Positions 23,538 to 31,578 are shown, counted from the first letter of the stretch. The stretch is DNA of 34,412 nucleotides from Thermoguttaceae bacterium (GCA_017652805.1 JAGCAH010000104.1:1-34412); one strand, 5' to 3'. The notes: generated by a model from the letters alone, not told the origin. Translations and numbers: made by a program.

Positions 23538-24137
23538 ATGGAATACTCCCCTCAAATTCCCATTGTCTTCGACACGCGCGAAAGCTGGGCGTATCAGCCG
23601 GGCGATTCGCTCTCGGGAAAATTCTATCTTGACGGGATTAACAGCGACGCGATTTCGACCGTTGAGCTTTCGGTTCTCTGGCAGACCGAGGGGAAAGGAA
23701 ACGTCGACTTCGGAATCCACCACCTCGAACGGCGGGCCGTCCGCAAAAACGAGAGCGTCGGCGGCAAACAGCCCCTCTGGTTCGACGACAGCAAGGGGAA
23801 CAGCTTCAACGTTCGGCTCCCCTCCTCTCCCCTTTCGTACGATGGGGAACTGATCAAAATCTACTGGCTTGTTCGGGTTCGCGTCTTCATGGAAGACGGG
23901 AGGGTCTTTACCGACGAGCACGTCTTTCGGCTTGGCGACCTCACGAGCCTTCCCCTCCTGCGTAAAGGGATCGAAAAGACCGAATCGGTCAACGGCAGCG
24001 GCAAATCCGCCGAACCGGAATCTCCCGCCGGGCTGAAATCGACTGCCGAGCCGGCCAAACCCGCCGAGCCGGAATCCGAGCCTGACACGCAGGCCGCCCC
24101 CCCTCAGTCCGCAACAGAGGCCACGGCGAATGATTAA
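23538..24137 (+). CDS. Arrestin-like beta-sandwich protein with Pro/Ala/Glu-rich tail
   Basis: A 199-residue protein without signal peptide or membrane segment. Residues 1-145 alternate in a beta pattern, with WAYQPGDSLSGKFYL near the start and LPSSPLSYDGELIKIYWLVRVRVF in the middle (given here as the region about 94-118). This resembles arrestin-fold or Spo0M-like proteins by pattern only, not by a close match. The last 50 residues are low-complexity Pro/Ala/Glu/Ser repeats, probably disordered. The start at 23538 is chosen from promoter position. The stop overlaps the next gene by eight bases, so it is coupled to a P-loop ATPase. The pairing looks like a planctomycete gene cassette of unknown function. 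Confidence 0.6.
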   Translation: MEYSPQIPIVFDTRESWAYQPGDSLSGKFYLDGINSDAISTVELSVLWQTEGKGNVDFGIHHLERRAVRKNESVGGKQPLWFDDSKGNSFNVRLPSSPLSYDGELIKIYWLVRVRVFMEDGRVFTDEHVFRLGDLTSLPLLRKGIEKTESVNGSGKSAEPESPAGLKSTAEPAKPAEPESEPDTQAAPPQSATEATAND

Positions 24138-24867
24138 GGCCAACACACCCTCGTCCGTTTCGGGAGTCTCGTTCAATCCGTTTTCCGTCGGCTACGTTCA
24201 ACCCGGTTCCATCCCTTATTTTTTCGAACCGACATTCATCGAAGAGATCCGCCGGTCCGCCTCGTCCCTCTACGTTCAGGCGTTCGCCGAGGCGTTCCAG
24301 AAAAAAATGGAGCTATCCACCTGGATCGGATGTCGGTATCTGGACGAGAAGTTCGCCGCCGGGCGGTATCGCGCCCAGGTGGTCGGCCCGCACGGGAGCG
24401 GAAAATCGACGATGACCGAGTCGTTCGCCAAATACCTTAACCTAACCGGAATCGGCGTGGTGAAATCGGCGATCCATTCCGGTACGCATACCCTGCCCGA
24501 CGAATTGCGCGCCGAACTCGATCGGCGTCCCGCCGATGATGCGGTAAAATGTGTCGTGATCTTCGACGGATACGAACAGTTGGGCGCGCTCAGCCGACTC
24601 CGCCTGCGCCGACTCTGCCGATCGAAAAATCTGGGACTCCTGGTCACGACACATAAACGGCAATGGTTCGTCGGACCGGTTCTCTATCGAACGGCGACAT
24701 CGGATGAAACGCTTGAAAAGATTGTCTCTTATCTGCTCGACGATTCGCAGCGCTGTCCGGGCAAGACGATCCTCCGCGAACTGCGCCGCCGTCATAAAAA
24801 CAACGTCCGCGCCATTCTCGACGGTCTCTACGACTGGTGGAATGGCGCGCGCCGCGGGACCGTTTAA
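24130..24867 (+). CDS. Small P-loop ATPase coupled to the arrestin-like gene
   Basis: A 245-residue cytoplasmic nucleotide-binding protein. Walker A is GPHGSGKST (86-94). Walker B is CVVIFDGYEQL (141-151, with D146 and E149), and a sensor-like LLVTTH follows near 178. An N-terminal motif, NPFSVGYVQPGSIPYFF (16-32), precedes the P-loop and may be a partner or nucleotide-lid segment. The C-terminus (ILRELRRRHKNNVRAILDGLYD) is helical and basic. It belongs to no named family I can assign; similar short P-loop proteins occur in planctomycetes. It starts eight bases inside the preceding gene and ends eight bases from the convergent GIDE-LemA gene. Confidence 0.65.
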   Translation: MIKANTPSSVSGVSFNPFSVGYVQPGSIPYFFEPTFIEEIRRSASSLYVQAFAEAFQKKMELSTWIGCRYLDEKFAAGRYRAQVVGPHGSGKSTMTESFAKYLNLTGIGVVKSAIHSGTHTLPDELRAELDRRPADDAVKCVVIFDGYEQLGALSRLRLRRLCRSKNLGLLVTTHKRQWFVGPVLYRTATSDETLEKIVSYLLDDSQRCPGKTILRELRRRHKNNVRAILDGLYDWWNGARRGTV

Positions 24868-24875
24868 GAATCTCT

Positions 24876-26171
24876 CTACACCTCTATCTGAACCGGCGGG
24901 CGTTCAAACTCCTCGGCGTGGAAATACTCCTGCCTCTTGACGCCGCTCAGCCGGGCGACGAGCCCTTCGGGGAACGCCTCGCACCGACTGTTCACATATT
25001 CCACCGTGTCGTTGTAATACTGCCGCGCCAGCGCGATCCGGTCTTCGGTTTCGACCAGGTTCTTTTGAAGGTTCAGAAAGAGCGGTTCGCTTTTCAGCTG
25101 GGGGTACTTTTCGATCACGGCGAGCATCCGGTCCGCGACCGGAACCAAAACCCCTTCCCGATTGGCGTCGGAAACCGTCTTCACCTCGAGCTGCGAACGG
25201 AGCGCGGCGATCGCCTCCTGCGTTTCGGCCTCGTAATCGCGGATCCCCTTCACCGCGTCGACCAACGGGGTGATCAGCGAATAGCGGCGTTTCAGTTCCA
25301 CGTCGACATTCGATCTCGCCTGTTTCGATCGGTTCTTCAGTCTCACCATCGACTGATGCACAATCCAGAGCCAGCCGGGAAAGAGCGCCGCCAGACCGAC
25401 GGGAATCCCCCAAAACGAATCGACCCAGTTTTGAAACGTCACGCCGAAAATCAGCATGGAAATCAGAACAAAGACCACCCAGGAAGCAACCGACGCCGAA
25501 TGAACACCCGAGGTGATCTCCTCTTCCGTCCTGGTGGAAATCAGATACTCGGGATGCTCCTTATCCCACGCCACTTCGGCCGCCACTGCGTCGTCCCGAA
25601 CCCGCGCGCGGCCCGAGACGAAGATCGTCTGACCGAGAAGAATCGCCGACTCGGAAAAGCGCCGGTTCCCGGTCGAATCGGAAATCGCTTCGCGGGGACC
25701 GTGCTTATAGTAAAGCGGGTCGTCCTCGGTACACGTCTCGTAGAAGGTGGTTTTCGGCTCAATTTTCGCCTTTTCGGGATTGATCCGCACGACACCGGTT
25801 TCGTCCTTTAAATAAAAAGGCTTCACATTCGTAAAACCGTCGACGGTGGTCCAACCCGAGGTCACCCGCTCTTCCATTTCGGTATAGGTTTTGCCGTTCG
25901 AGTCTGTGCGTGTGACAGGAACCGTTTCGGTCCGCCGCCATTCTTCTTCGACCGACCAGGAATACCAGACCGCATCTTGCGACGTCAGCGTGGTTTTCAT
26001 CGGCAGGGAGAGTACGGCTTCCCCTTTCAGCTCCACCTCGCCGACGAAGACCGCGACCGTTTTCGACGTCGGCGTATCTTCATAGAGACGCCGACGCCGT
26101 TCATTCGCGATAAACGCCCAGTAACAGATCGGGCCGAAAATCAGAGAAACAAGAGCGGCAATGATTATCAT
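24876..26171 (-). CDS. GIDE-like domain fused to LemA domain, three membrane segments
   Basis: A 431-residue membrane protein. A first membrane helix (about 3-22) is followed by a beta-rich domain (about 35-210). That domain has VFVGEVELKGEAVLSLPMKT, a WYSWSVEEEW segment and SGRARV, resembling the GIDE/BAM domain of the mitochondrial E3 ligase MUL1. Two further membrane helices (about 229-247 and 254-272) lead into a LemA domain (275-425) with the signature SNVDVELKRRYSLITPLVDA and the late block ARQYYNDTVEYVN. No RING finger is present. LemA proteins are widespread bacterial membrane coiled-coil proteins of unclear function, so the role of the fusion is unknown. It begins three bases after the alcohol dehydrogenase stop, so they share a transcript. 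Confidence 0.75.
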   Translation of the reverse strand: MIIIAALVSLIFGPICYWAFIANERRRRLYEDTPTSKTVAVFVGEVELKGEAVLSLPMKTTLTSQDAVWYSWSVEEEWRRTETVPVTRTDSNGKTYTEMEERVTSGWTTVDGFTNVKPFYLKDETGVVRINPEKAKIEPKTTFYETCTEDDPLYYKHGPREAISDSTGNRRFSESAILLGQTIFVSGRARVRDDAVAAEVAWDKEHPEYLISTRTEEEITSGVHSASVASWVVFVLISMLIFGVTFQNWVDSFWGIPVGLAALFPGWLWIVHQSMVRLKNRSKQARSNVDVELKRRYSLITPLVDAVKGIRDYEAETQEAIAALRSQLEVKTVSDANREGVLVPVADRMLAVIEKYPQLKSEPLFLNLQKNLVETEDRIALARQYYNDTVEYVNSRCEAFPEGLVARLSGVKRQEYFHAEEFERPPVQIEV

Positions 26172-26174
26172 TGT

Positions 26175-27335
26175 TTATTCCGCGGTGTCGTTCAGTATTT
26201 CGATGATCTCCTTCCCGCCGATATTCGCGCGGTCGCCGAACTTTTCGCCCCGCGCGTCGACCGCCGCGGCGACCGATTTGATCACCTCGTCGGTGATCCC
26301 GTATTCCTTGCGGGACGGGGTGATCCCCGCTTCGGCGAAAAAGTCGACCGTCTTCTGGATTGCCTCGTCAATCACCTTGTCTTTATCGGTTCCGGTGATT
26401 CCCCAGACGCGTTCGGCGTATTGCAGAAGCTTCTCTTCCTTCTGGCGGCGCTGATGGCGGTACGCGGCGGGAAGAACCAGCGCCAGCGTCTTGGCGTGGT
26501 CGGTATTGGTGCGGGCGGTCAGTTCGTGCCCGATCATATGGATCATCCAGCACTGAGCGGTACCGACGTTGATCCAGCCGTTTTCGGCAAGCGTCGCCAG
26601 CCAGCAGAGATTGGCGCGCGCGTCGTAGCTCTGCGGGTCCTTCTTGATCCAATGCGCCGTCTCGATCAGGGCGAGCATCAGCGCTTCGGCCTGACGATCC
26701 TGTGCGACGGCTCCCATCGGATGGGTGGCATACTGCTCAATGATATGAACGAAGATATCGACGATCCCGTTCGAGATCTGACGCGGGGGAAGGGAAAAGG
26801 TCGTCGTCGGGTCGATAATCGAAAACCGGCAGAAAACCTTCTCGGACCAGAGACAGAGCTTCTGGTCTTTTTCACGGCGCGAGACGACCGCGTAGGCGTT
26901 CATCTCGGACCCCGTCGCCGGAAGGGTGATCACCGAGGCGATCGGAACGGCCTCTTTGATCGGTGCCCCCTTTTCGAGAATGTCCCATGGGTCTTCCCCT
27001 TCGGGGTATTTGATCGCCGCGGCGATGAACTTGCTCCCGTCCAGGGTCGAGCCGCCCCCGACCGAAAGGATGAAATCGATTTTCTCTTTTTTGGCCAGTT
27101 CGACCGCCTTCATACAGGTGGCATATTCCGGGTTCGGCTCAATCCCGCCGAATTCGACCACCTGACGACCCCCGAGCGCCTTTTTGACCTGGTCGTAGAC
27201 CCCGTTTTTGAAGATCGAGCCGCCGCCGTAGGTCAGAAGGATCTTCGCGTCGGCGGGAAGGAGTTCCCCGAGTTTGGCGATCTGTCCGTTCCCGAAAACA
27301 ATTTGAACCGGATTCCTGTATTGAAAATTATCCAT
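26175..27335 (-). CDS. Iron-containing alcohol dehydrogenase, YqhD/butanol-dehydrogenase type
   Basis: NAD(P)H-dependent aldehyde reductase of the group III metal-dependent family, 386 residues. YGGGS (36-40) and the cofactor motif SVGGGSTLDG (91-100) match YqhD-type enzymes. Metal ligands D193, H197, H266 and H280 fall one position before the D194, H198, H267 and H281 of E. coli YqhD. The start PVQIVFGNGQIAKL and IEPNP also match. Likely roles are removal of aldehydes from lipid peroxidation or fermentation; the sequence does not decide between them. The gene has a strong promoter and AGGAG before the ATG. The GIDE-LemA gene follows on the same transcript. Confidence 0.93.
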   Translation of the reverse strand: MDNFQYRNPVQIVFGNGQIAKLGELLPADAKILLTYGGGSIFKNGVYDQVKKALGGRQVVEFGGIEPNPEYATCMKAVELAKKEKIDFILSVGGGSTLDGSKFIAAAIKYPEGEDPWDILEKGAPIKEAVPIASVITLPATGSEMNAYAVVSRREKDQKLCLWSEKVFCRFSIIDPTTTFSLPPRQISNGIVDIFVHIIEQYATHPMGAVAQDRQAEALMLALIETAHWIKKDPQSYDARANLCWLATLAENGWINVGTAQCWMIHMIGHELTARTNTDHAKTLALVLPAAYRHQRRQKEEKLLQYAERVWGITGTDKDKVIDEAIQKTVDFFAEAGITPSRKEYGITDEVIKSVAAAVDARGEKFGDRANIGGKEIIEILNDTAE

Positions 27336-27417
27336 TGGTCTCTCCTTTATCCATTCCCGCTCTGCGGAACATTAAACCTTGACCGGACGCGGCACGCACT
27401 TCCGCGCCGCCGTCTTG

Positions 27418-27446
27418 ATTATAGGGGGAAAGAAAATCCCGGTCAA
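27418..27446 (-). promoter_or_regulatory. Promoter of the alcohol dehydrogenase gene
   Basis: Minus strand TTGACC (27446-27441), 17-base spacer, perfect TATAAT (27423-27418). Predicted leader about 76 bases. Confidence 0.8.
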
Positions 27447-27485
27447 CAACTGCAGAGTATTTTTCATAAGATGGTCCGCGCCGCT

Positions 27486-27513
27486 TTCAAACGGTTCGCG
27501 TTTTCGCTATATT
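27486..27513 (+). promoter_or_regulatory. Candidate promoter of the CE7-type esterase gene
   Basis: TTCAAA (27486-27491), 16-base spacer, TATATT (27508-27513); leader about 56 bases containing a small GCGCC/GGCGC hairpin. Confidence 0.45.
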
Positions 27514-27575
27514 TATGGAGAGATCGTTAACCGAAAACCGCGCCATTCGGCGCACTTTGGAAATGAGGCCGACCA

Positions 27576-28874
27576 ATGCTTAAACCGAATCAAAATCAAT
27601 TTACCACGTTCCCGATCCGTGCCCTCCGTCTTGCCGCGGCGGGCGTCCTTCTCCTTTTCGTCCTCCTGCCGACGGCGCTTCGGGCGGGCGATATCTCCTT
27701 TTACGGCGAGACCGATAAGGATCCGCTCACCTATGCGCCGGGAGAAGAGATCGTCTTTAACGTTCAGCTCCTCGATGACGGACAACCCTGCGGCGGCAGA
27801 ACGGTTCGCTGGCTCCGAACCGGCGATGACGGAAAAACCGAAGAGGGGGAAGCGGTAGCCAGCGCCGATGAGCCGATCGTCGTTCGCACCTCAATCGAAA
27901 CCCCCGGTTTCGTCTGGCTGAAAGTCGTTGCGCTCGACGAGGCGGGAAACAATATTCCCGGCGAAAACCATGAGTTCAACGGCGGCGCCGGTGTACTCCT
28001 CGATCGGCTCGGAAGCGCTCCCGAACCGGACGACTTCGACGCGTTCTGGGCCCGTCAGAAAGAGCGTCTCGCCGAAGTCCCCCTTGAAGCGCACCTGACC
28101 GAAGTCGATTCGCCCGACGAAAACGTCAAATGCTACGATCTGCGGGTCGACTGCGTCGGCACCCCCGTCTCCGGCTACTTCTGCCTCCCGGCCGAAGCGA
28201 AAGAGAAATCGCTCCCGGCGCTTCTGGTTCTGCAAGGTTACGGCGTCGCATCGGCGAGTAAAGAGACCGCCGCCGGAAAGACGCACCTGGCGCTCTGCAT
28301 CAACGCGCACGGGATCGAAAACGGCCGGGACGCGGCGTTCTATAAGAACCTGTTCGACACGACGCTGAAAAGCTACGGTCTTCCCGCCGCGTCGAATACC
28401 GATCCGGAAACATCCTATTGGAACGGCGTGGCGATGCGCGTCATGCGCGCGCTCGAGTTCCTGAAATCGCGCCCCGAGTGGGACGGAAAGCATATCACCG
28501 TTACCGGAGGAAGCCAGGGAGGATTCCAGTCGATCCTCGCCGCCGCGCTCGACGGCGACGTCACCGCGTGCCATCTGAACGTTCCGTGGTTCTGCGACGT
28601 TTCGGGAACCGCGCTCCAGGCGCGGAACCACTCGATCTTCCGCCCCGAATGGACCGAGGCGCTCGCCTACTATGACGGGGTGAACCACGCCAAGCGGATC
28701 AAATGCCCCGTTACGATTTCGGCTGGGCTGGGCGACTATGTCTGTCCCCCGTCGGGCGTGATGACCCTTTACAACAACCTGAACGTTCCGGCTAAACTGA
28801 CGTTCATTCAGGGGAACACCCACGGCCATACGATGAAGAACGGCGGAAAATTCACGGTCGAAAAGAACCAGTAG
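27576..28874 (+). CDS. Secreted CE7-type acetyl (xylan) esterase with extra N-terminal beta domain
   Basis: Probable acetylxylan esterase/cephalosporin-deacetylase-family hydrolase, 432 residues. A signal segment spans about 14-37 (ALRLAAAGVLLLFVLLPTALRA). Residues 38-140 form an Ig-like beta domain (YAPGEEIVFNVQLLDDG) not found in minimal CE7 enzymes of about 320 residues. The catalytic domain starts at PDDFDAFWARQ, a CE7 hallmark, and carries GGSQGG (nucleophile S313), the acid in GLGDYVCPPSG (D387) and a His in NTHGHT (H416 or H418). GAGG lies eight bases before the ATG. With the two CE15-like genes it gives this locus three predicted secreted esterases, consistent with deacetylation of xylan or similar glycans. 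Confidence 0.87.
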   Translation: MLKPNQNQFTTFPIRALRLAAAGVLLLFVLLPTALRAGDISFYGETDKDPLTYAPGEEIVFNVQLLDDGQPCGGRTVRWLRTGDDGKTEEGEAVASADEPIVVRTSIETPGFVWLKVVALDEAGNNIPGENHEFNGGAGVLLDRLGSAPEPDDFDAFWARQKERLAEVPLEAHLTEVDSPDENVKCYDLRVDCVGTPVSGYFCLPAEAKEKSLPALLVLQGYGVASASKETAAGKTHLALCINAHGIENGRDAAFYKNLFDTTLKSYGLPAASNTDPETSYWNGVAMRVMRALEFLKSRPEWDGKHITVTGGSQGGFQSILAAALDGDVTACHLNVPWFCDVSGTALQARNHSIFRPEWTEALAYYDGVNHAKRIKCPVTISAGLGDYVCPPSGVMTLYNNLNVPAKLTFIQGNTHGHTMKNGGKFTVEKNQ

Positions 28875-28886
28875 TCCGCTTTGCGC

Positions 28887-28918
28887 CGCGTGCCGCGTCC
28901 AACAAGGCGTGGCACGCG
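28887..28918 (+). terminator. Stem-loop after the CE7 esterase gene
   Basis: Arms CGCGTGCC and GGCACGCG enclose a 16-base loop, 12 bases beyond the stop. There is no T-run, so termination is doubtful. Confidence 0.25.
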
Positions 28919-28947
28919 CGTCCGCCCCGGATGCCGCTTCGGACGCC

Positions 28948-28975
28948 TTGAACAATCCCGAAAAGACCATAGAAT
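28948..28975 (+). promoter_or_regulatory. Promoter of the Nudix gene
   Basis: TTGAAC (28948-28953), 16-base spacer, TAGAAT (28970-28975). Predicted start near 28982, leader about 35 bases with AGAGGG before the ATG. Confidence 0.6.
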
Positions 28976-29016
28976 GAACTCGTTCTTTCCAAACCCTGAA
29001 AAGAAAGAGGGTCTCT

Positions 29017-29550
29017 ATGTCTCAGGATGAAAACGAAATCATCTTCTCCTGTCCCATCTTTAAACTCGAAAAGACCTGGCAGCTCGGCCGCAACGGAAAG
29101 AAGCATACCCGCTACGTGATCCGACATCCGGGCGGGGTCGGCATTCTCCCGATTCTCCCGAGCGGTGAAATCCTCCTAATCAGGCAGTTCCGCGTCGCGG
29201 TCGGCCGGTACATCTACGAGATCCCCGCCGGAATGCGCGAGCCGGGGGAAGCCCCTCTGGTCACCGCCCAGCGGGAACTGAAAGAGGAAACCGGGTATAC
29301 CGCCGAAAAATGGACCCCCTACCCGTTCTTTTACGCCTCGCCCGGCTACCTCGACGAAAAGCTCTTCCTCTTTCTGGCCGAAGACCTGATCCCGGGCGAA
29401 AGCGCCCTCGAAGACGGTGAAAACCTTTCGCCCCTTTCCGTTTCGCTCGAAAAAGCGCTCGAAATGATCGATGCGGGCGAAATTGAAGACGGTAAGACGG
29501 TCGGCGCGATTCTCCGTTACGCTCTCAATACTCCGTTTGGGAAAAAATGA
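29017..29550 (+). CDS. Nudix hydrolase, ADP-ribose pyrophosphatase type
   Basis: Cytoplasmic Mg-dependent pyrophosphohydrolase, 177 residues. The full Nudix box begins at GMREPGE and continues with REL-K-EETGY, matching G-x5-E-x7-RE-U-x-EE-x-G-U. The N-terminal strands (RHPGGVGILPILPSGEILLIRQFR and YIYEIPAGM, about residues 46-75) and a downstream SPGYLDEKLFLFLAEDL match the NudF/ADP-ribose pyrophosphatase group, where a Pro-Gly near the box is typical. The exact nucleotide substrate remains open. It has its own promoter and is followed by an extended -10 for the next gene, so it is probably monocistronic. Confidence 0.9.
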   Translation: MSQDENEIIFSCPIFKLEKTWQLGRNGKKHTRYVIRHPGGVGILPILPSGEILLIRQFRVAVGRYIYEIPAGMREPGEAPLVTAQRELKEETGYTAEKWTPYPFFYASPGYLDEKLFLFLAEDLIPGESALEDGENLSPLSVSLEKALEMIDAGEIEDGKTVGAILRYALNTPFGKK

Positions 29551-29556
29551 TATAAT
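29548..29556 (+). promoter_or_regulatory. Extended -10 promoter of the beta-helix/dockerin gene
   Basis: TGATATAAT (29548-29556) is a perfect extended -10 overlapping the Nudix stop codon. No recognisable -35 lies 16-18 bases upstream. Predicted start near 29563, leader about 48 bases. Confidence 0.5.
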
Positions 29557-29610
29557 TCTGTTGGTGAAGCCTTGCATTTACATCCTCGCAGACGCATAAA
29601 GGGTACCCCG

Positions 29611-31509
29611 ATGAAACGATCATTCCTGAAATCCCGTAAACTTCACTTAGAATCGCTCGAAGAGCGGCGCCTCCTCTCGGTCAACTGGGTCGTCACCACA
29701 AACATCGACTACTCGGCGTGGGTCGAAGACGACTCGATTATCTGCCTGCGCGAGGCGATCAGCCGTGCCGGGGACGGCGATCTGATCACGTTCAGCCCGA
29801 ACCTTCCGGGAACCACGTTTACGCTGAAATACGGCGAACTCCCGATCCGTTCGGCCCTCACCATCGACGGCGACAGTCTCCGTGCCGCCAGCGGAACCAA
29901 CCGTCTGGTCATCAACGCCAACAGCAGAAGCCGAATCTTCAACATTGCCGAAGGCGCTTCGCTCACCCTTCGTTCAGCGAACATGACAAACGGCTACTCG
30001 GCAGGCGACGGCGGCGCCATCTACACCAAAGGGACACTGACGCTCGAAAACTGCAACATCACCGCCTCACGAGCTAAGGAGGGCGGCGGGATATTCTCGT
30101 TCCATGCCGACGTTTCTATGAACGGCGGATCCGTCACCAATTGTTCCGTCTCCGAATTTGGCGGGGGCCTGTACATCTATTGGGGGTCCCTCACCCTGGA
30201 CAGTGTTACGGTCAGCAACTGTTCGTCGGATATGTCGGGAGCCGGAATCGACGTCAGCGACGCCGAAACCTATATTACCCATTCGACCATTTCGAATAAC
30301 CGAAACACCAATTCCTACTATTTCGCCGCGGGGATCTACGCTCACGGGGGATACATGTCGATCTCCGACAGTGAAATCGTCGGAAACGTCAGTTACAACT
30401 ACGGCGGCGGTATCTACATTCACGATATGGAAGCGGTCATTACCAACTCGCTCATCGCCGGCAACAAGTCGACCTACACGGGGGCGGGAATCGAGAACTT
30501 CGGACAGCTGACCCTGCGTCAATGCACGATCACCGGAAACCACACGACCGGCGAATATTCCGGCGGCGCCGGCATCTTCAACTACTACGGCAAGGGAATG
30601 TACATCGACGCCTTCAACTGCATTATCGCCGGAAACACAAGCGCCTCGGGGAAAGAAACCTGCGATTACGAAGGGAACGGCTATGGTCACGGTTACAACG
30701 TTCTGACAAGCAACACGAACGACTGGACATCCATCGACACCTTCATCGAATACGATCCGACTCTTCCCCTCTTTACCGACCCCGATGAAGGGATCTACAG
30801 GCTCACCGAAGGGTCTCAGGCAATCGACCTGGGCGAAGACGGCTACGCGATCTACGATGACGGTTCCGACATCGAGTACGATCTTGCGGGGGAAGACCGC
30901 TTCTACGGCGTCTGCGTCGACCTGGGCGCGTATGAATATTCCCCCTTAACCCCTCTGGCCGCGCCGACCGGGGTTACCGTCACCGCCGCCGGGGCGAATC
31001 GCATGCGCGTCACCTGGGACGAGGTCGCTAATAACAACGGGTACAAAGTGGTGTGGTCCGACGACCAGATCAACTGGAACGAGGCCTACTGCGTCGAAAA
31101 CACCATCCGCGTCACCGGACTTGCGTACGGCGAGACGTATTACTTTAAAGTGATGGCGATGGGAGACGACGTCACATATGAAAATTCCGACTTCTCGGCT
31201 TCGGTCGCCTCCCTGGTCTGTCCCGTCGATATCGACGGGGACGGGTTCATCGGACCGGGCGACAGCGCCTTCCTTTCCGGAGCCTGGTTCACTTTCGAAG
31301 GGGGTCCGAACTGGAACGAGCGGTACGATATTGACGGGGACGGGTTCATCGGGCCGGGCGACAGTTCCTTCCTTTCGGCCAACTGGTTCAAGATGGCGGA
31401 TGACCCGACGTTTGTCTATCCCAGCCCGCTGGCCGCGGCGATCAGTTCCCAGGATATTTTCGCGTCCCTCGACGAAGAACTCGAAGAGATTTTAGAGAAT
31501 ATGTTCTGA
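29611..31509 (+). CDS. Surface beta-helix / fibronectin III / dockerin protein with LEPR-XLL-like N-terminus
   Basis: A 632-residue protein. The N-terminus carries LESLEERRLLS (about 11-21), a form of the planctomycete LEPR-XLL motif, with no ordinary hydrophobic signal peptide. Residues about 90-350 hold at least seven GGxI/AGI-type rungs (GGAIYTKGTLTLENC, GGGIFSF, GGGLYIYWGSLTLDS, AGIDVSD, AGIYAHGG, GGGIYIHD, AGIENFGQLTLRQC), a right-handed parallel beta-helix of the Pmp/pectate-lyase fold. A fibronectin III domain (about 450-535) follows, then two dockerin-type calcium loops (DIDGDGFIGPGDS at 540 and 573). The start is the ATG at 29611, with AAAGGG upstream and the motif placed as usual. 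A surface or glycan-binding role is likely; I see no catalytic residues I can name. Confidence 0.83.
   Translation: MKRSFLKSRKLHLESLEERRLLSVNWVVTTNIDYSAWVEDDSIICLREAISRAGDGDLITFSPNLPGTTFTLKYGELPIRSALTIDGDSLRAASGTNRLVINANSRSRIFNIAEGASLTLRSANMTNGYSAGDGGAIYTKGTLTLENCNITASRAKEGGGIFSFHADVSMNGGSVTNCSVSEFGGGLYIYWGSLTLDSVTVSNCSSDMSGAGIDVSDAETYITHSTISNNRNTNSYYFAAGIYAHGGYMSISDSEIVGNVSYNYGGGIYIHDMEAVITNSLIAGNKSTYTGAGIENFGQLTLRQCTITGNHTTGEYSGGAGIFNYYGKGMYIDAFNCIIAGNTSASGKETCDYEGNGYGHGYNVLTSNTNDWTSIDTFIEYDPTLPLFTDPDEGIYRLTEGSQAIDLGEDGYAIYDDGSDIEYDLAGEDRFYGVCVDLGAYEYSPLTPLAAPTGVTVTAAGANRMRVTWDEVANNNGYKVVWSDDQINWNEAYCVENTIRVTGLAYGETYYFKVMAMGDDVTYENSDFSASVASLVCPVDIDGDGFIGPGDSAFLSGAWFTFEGGPNWNERYDIDGDGFIGPGDSSFLSANWFKMADDPTFVYPSPLAAAISSQDIFASLDEELEEILENMF
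31228..31389 (+). repeat. Duplicated dockerin loop
   Basis: Two near-identical copies of about 60 bases start at 31228 and 31327, 99 bases (33 codons) apart. Each encodes DIDGDGFIGPGDS followed by FLS-x-x-WF. Only scattered third-position changes and a few codons differ. Confidence 0.9.
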
Positions 31510-31536
31510 CACCCGCTACGGTTCGGACGGTTTGGT

Positions 31537-31578
31537 ACGAAAGAAGGCTTTCACTTTACGGTGAAAGCCTTCTTTCGT
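31537..31578. terminator. Long stem-loop terminator between convergent genes
   Basis: An 18-base perfect stem (ACGAAAGAAGGCTTTCAC and its complement) with loop TTTACG, followed on the plus strand by TTTT. It lies 27 bases after the dockerin-protein stop and 22 bases from the end of the opposing Gfo/Idh gene, and may act on both strands. Confidence 0.85.

Noticed and set aside
25977-27530. 517-codon plus-strand frame opposite the alcohol dehydrogenase and GIDE-LemA genes
   Set aside because: Covers parts of two clear genes and their promoter; no conserved motif.
29611-31509. Evidence for a cellulosome
   Set aside because: One dockerin-like module and no cohesin or scaffoldin; planctomycete dockerins are common without cellulosomes.
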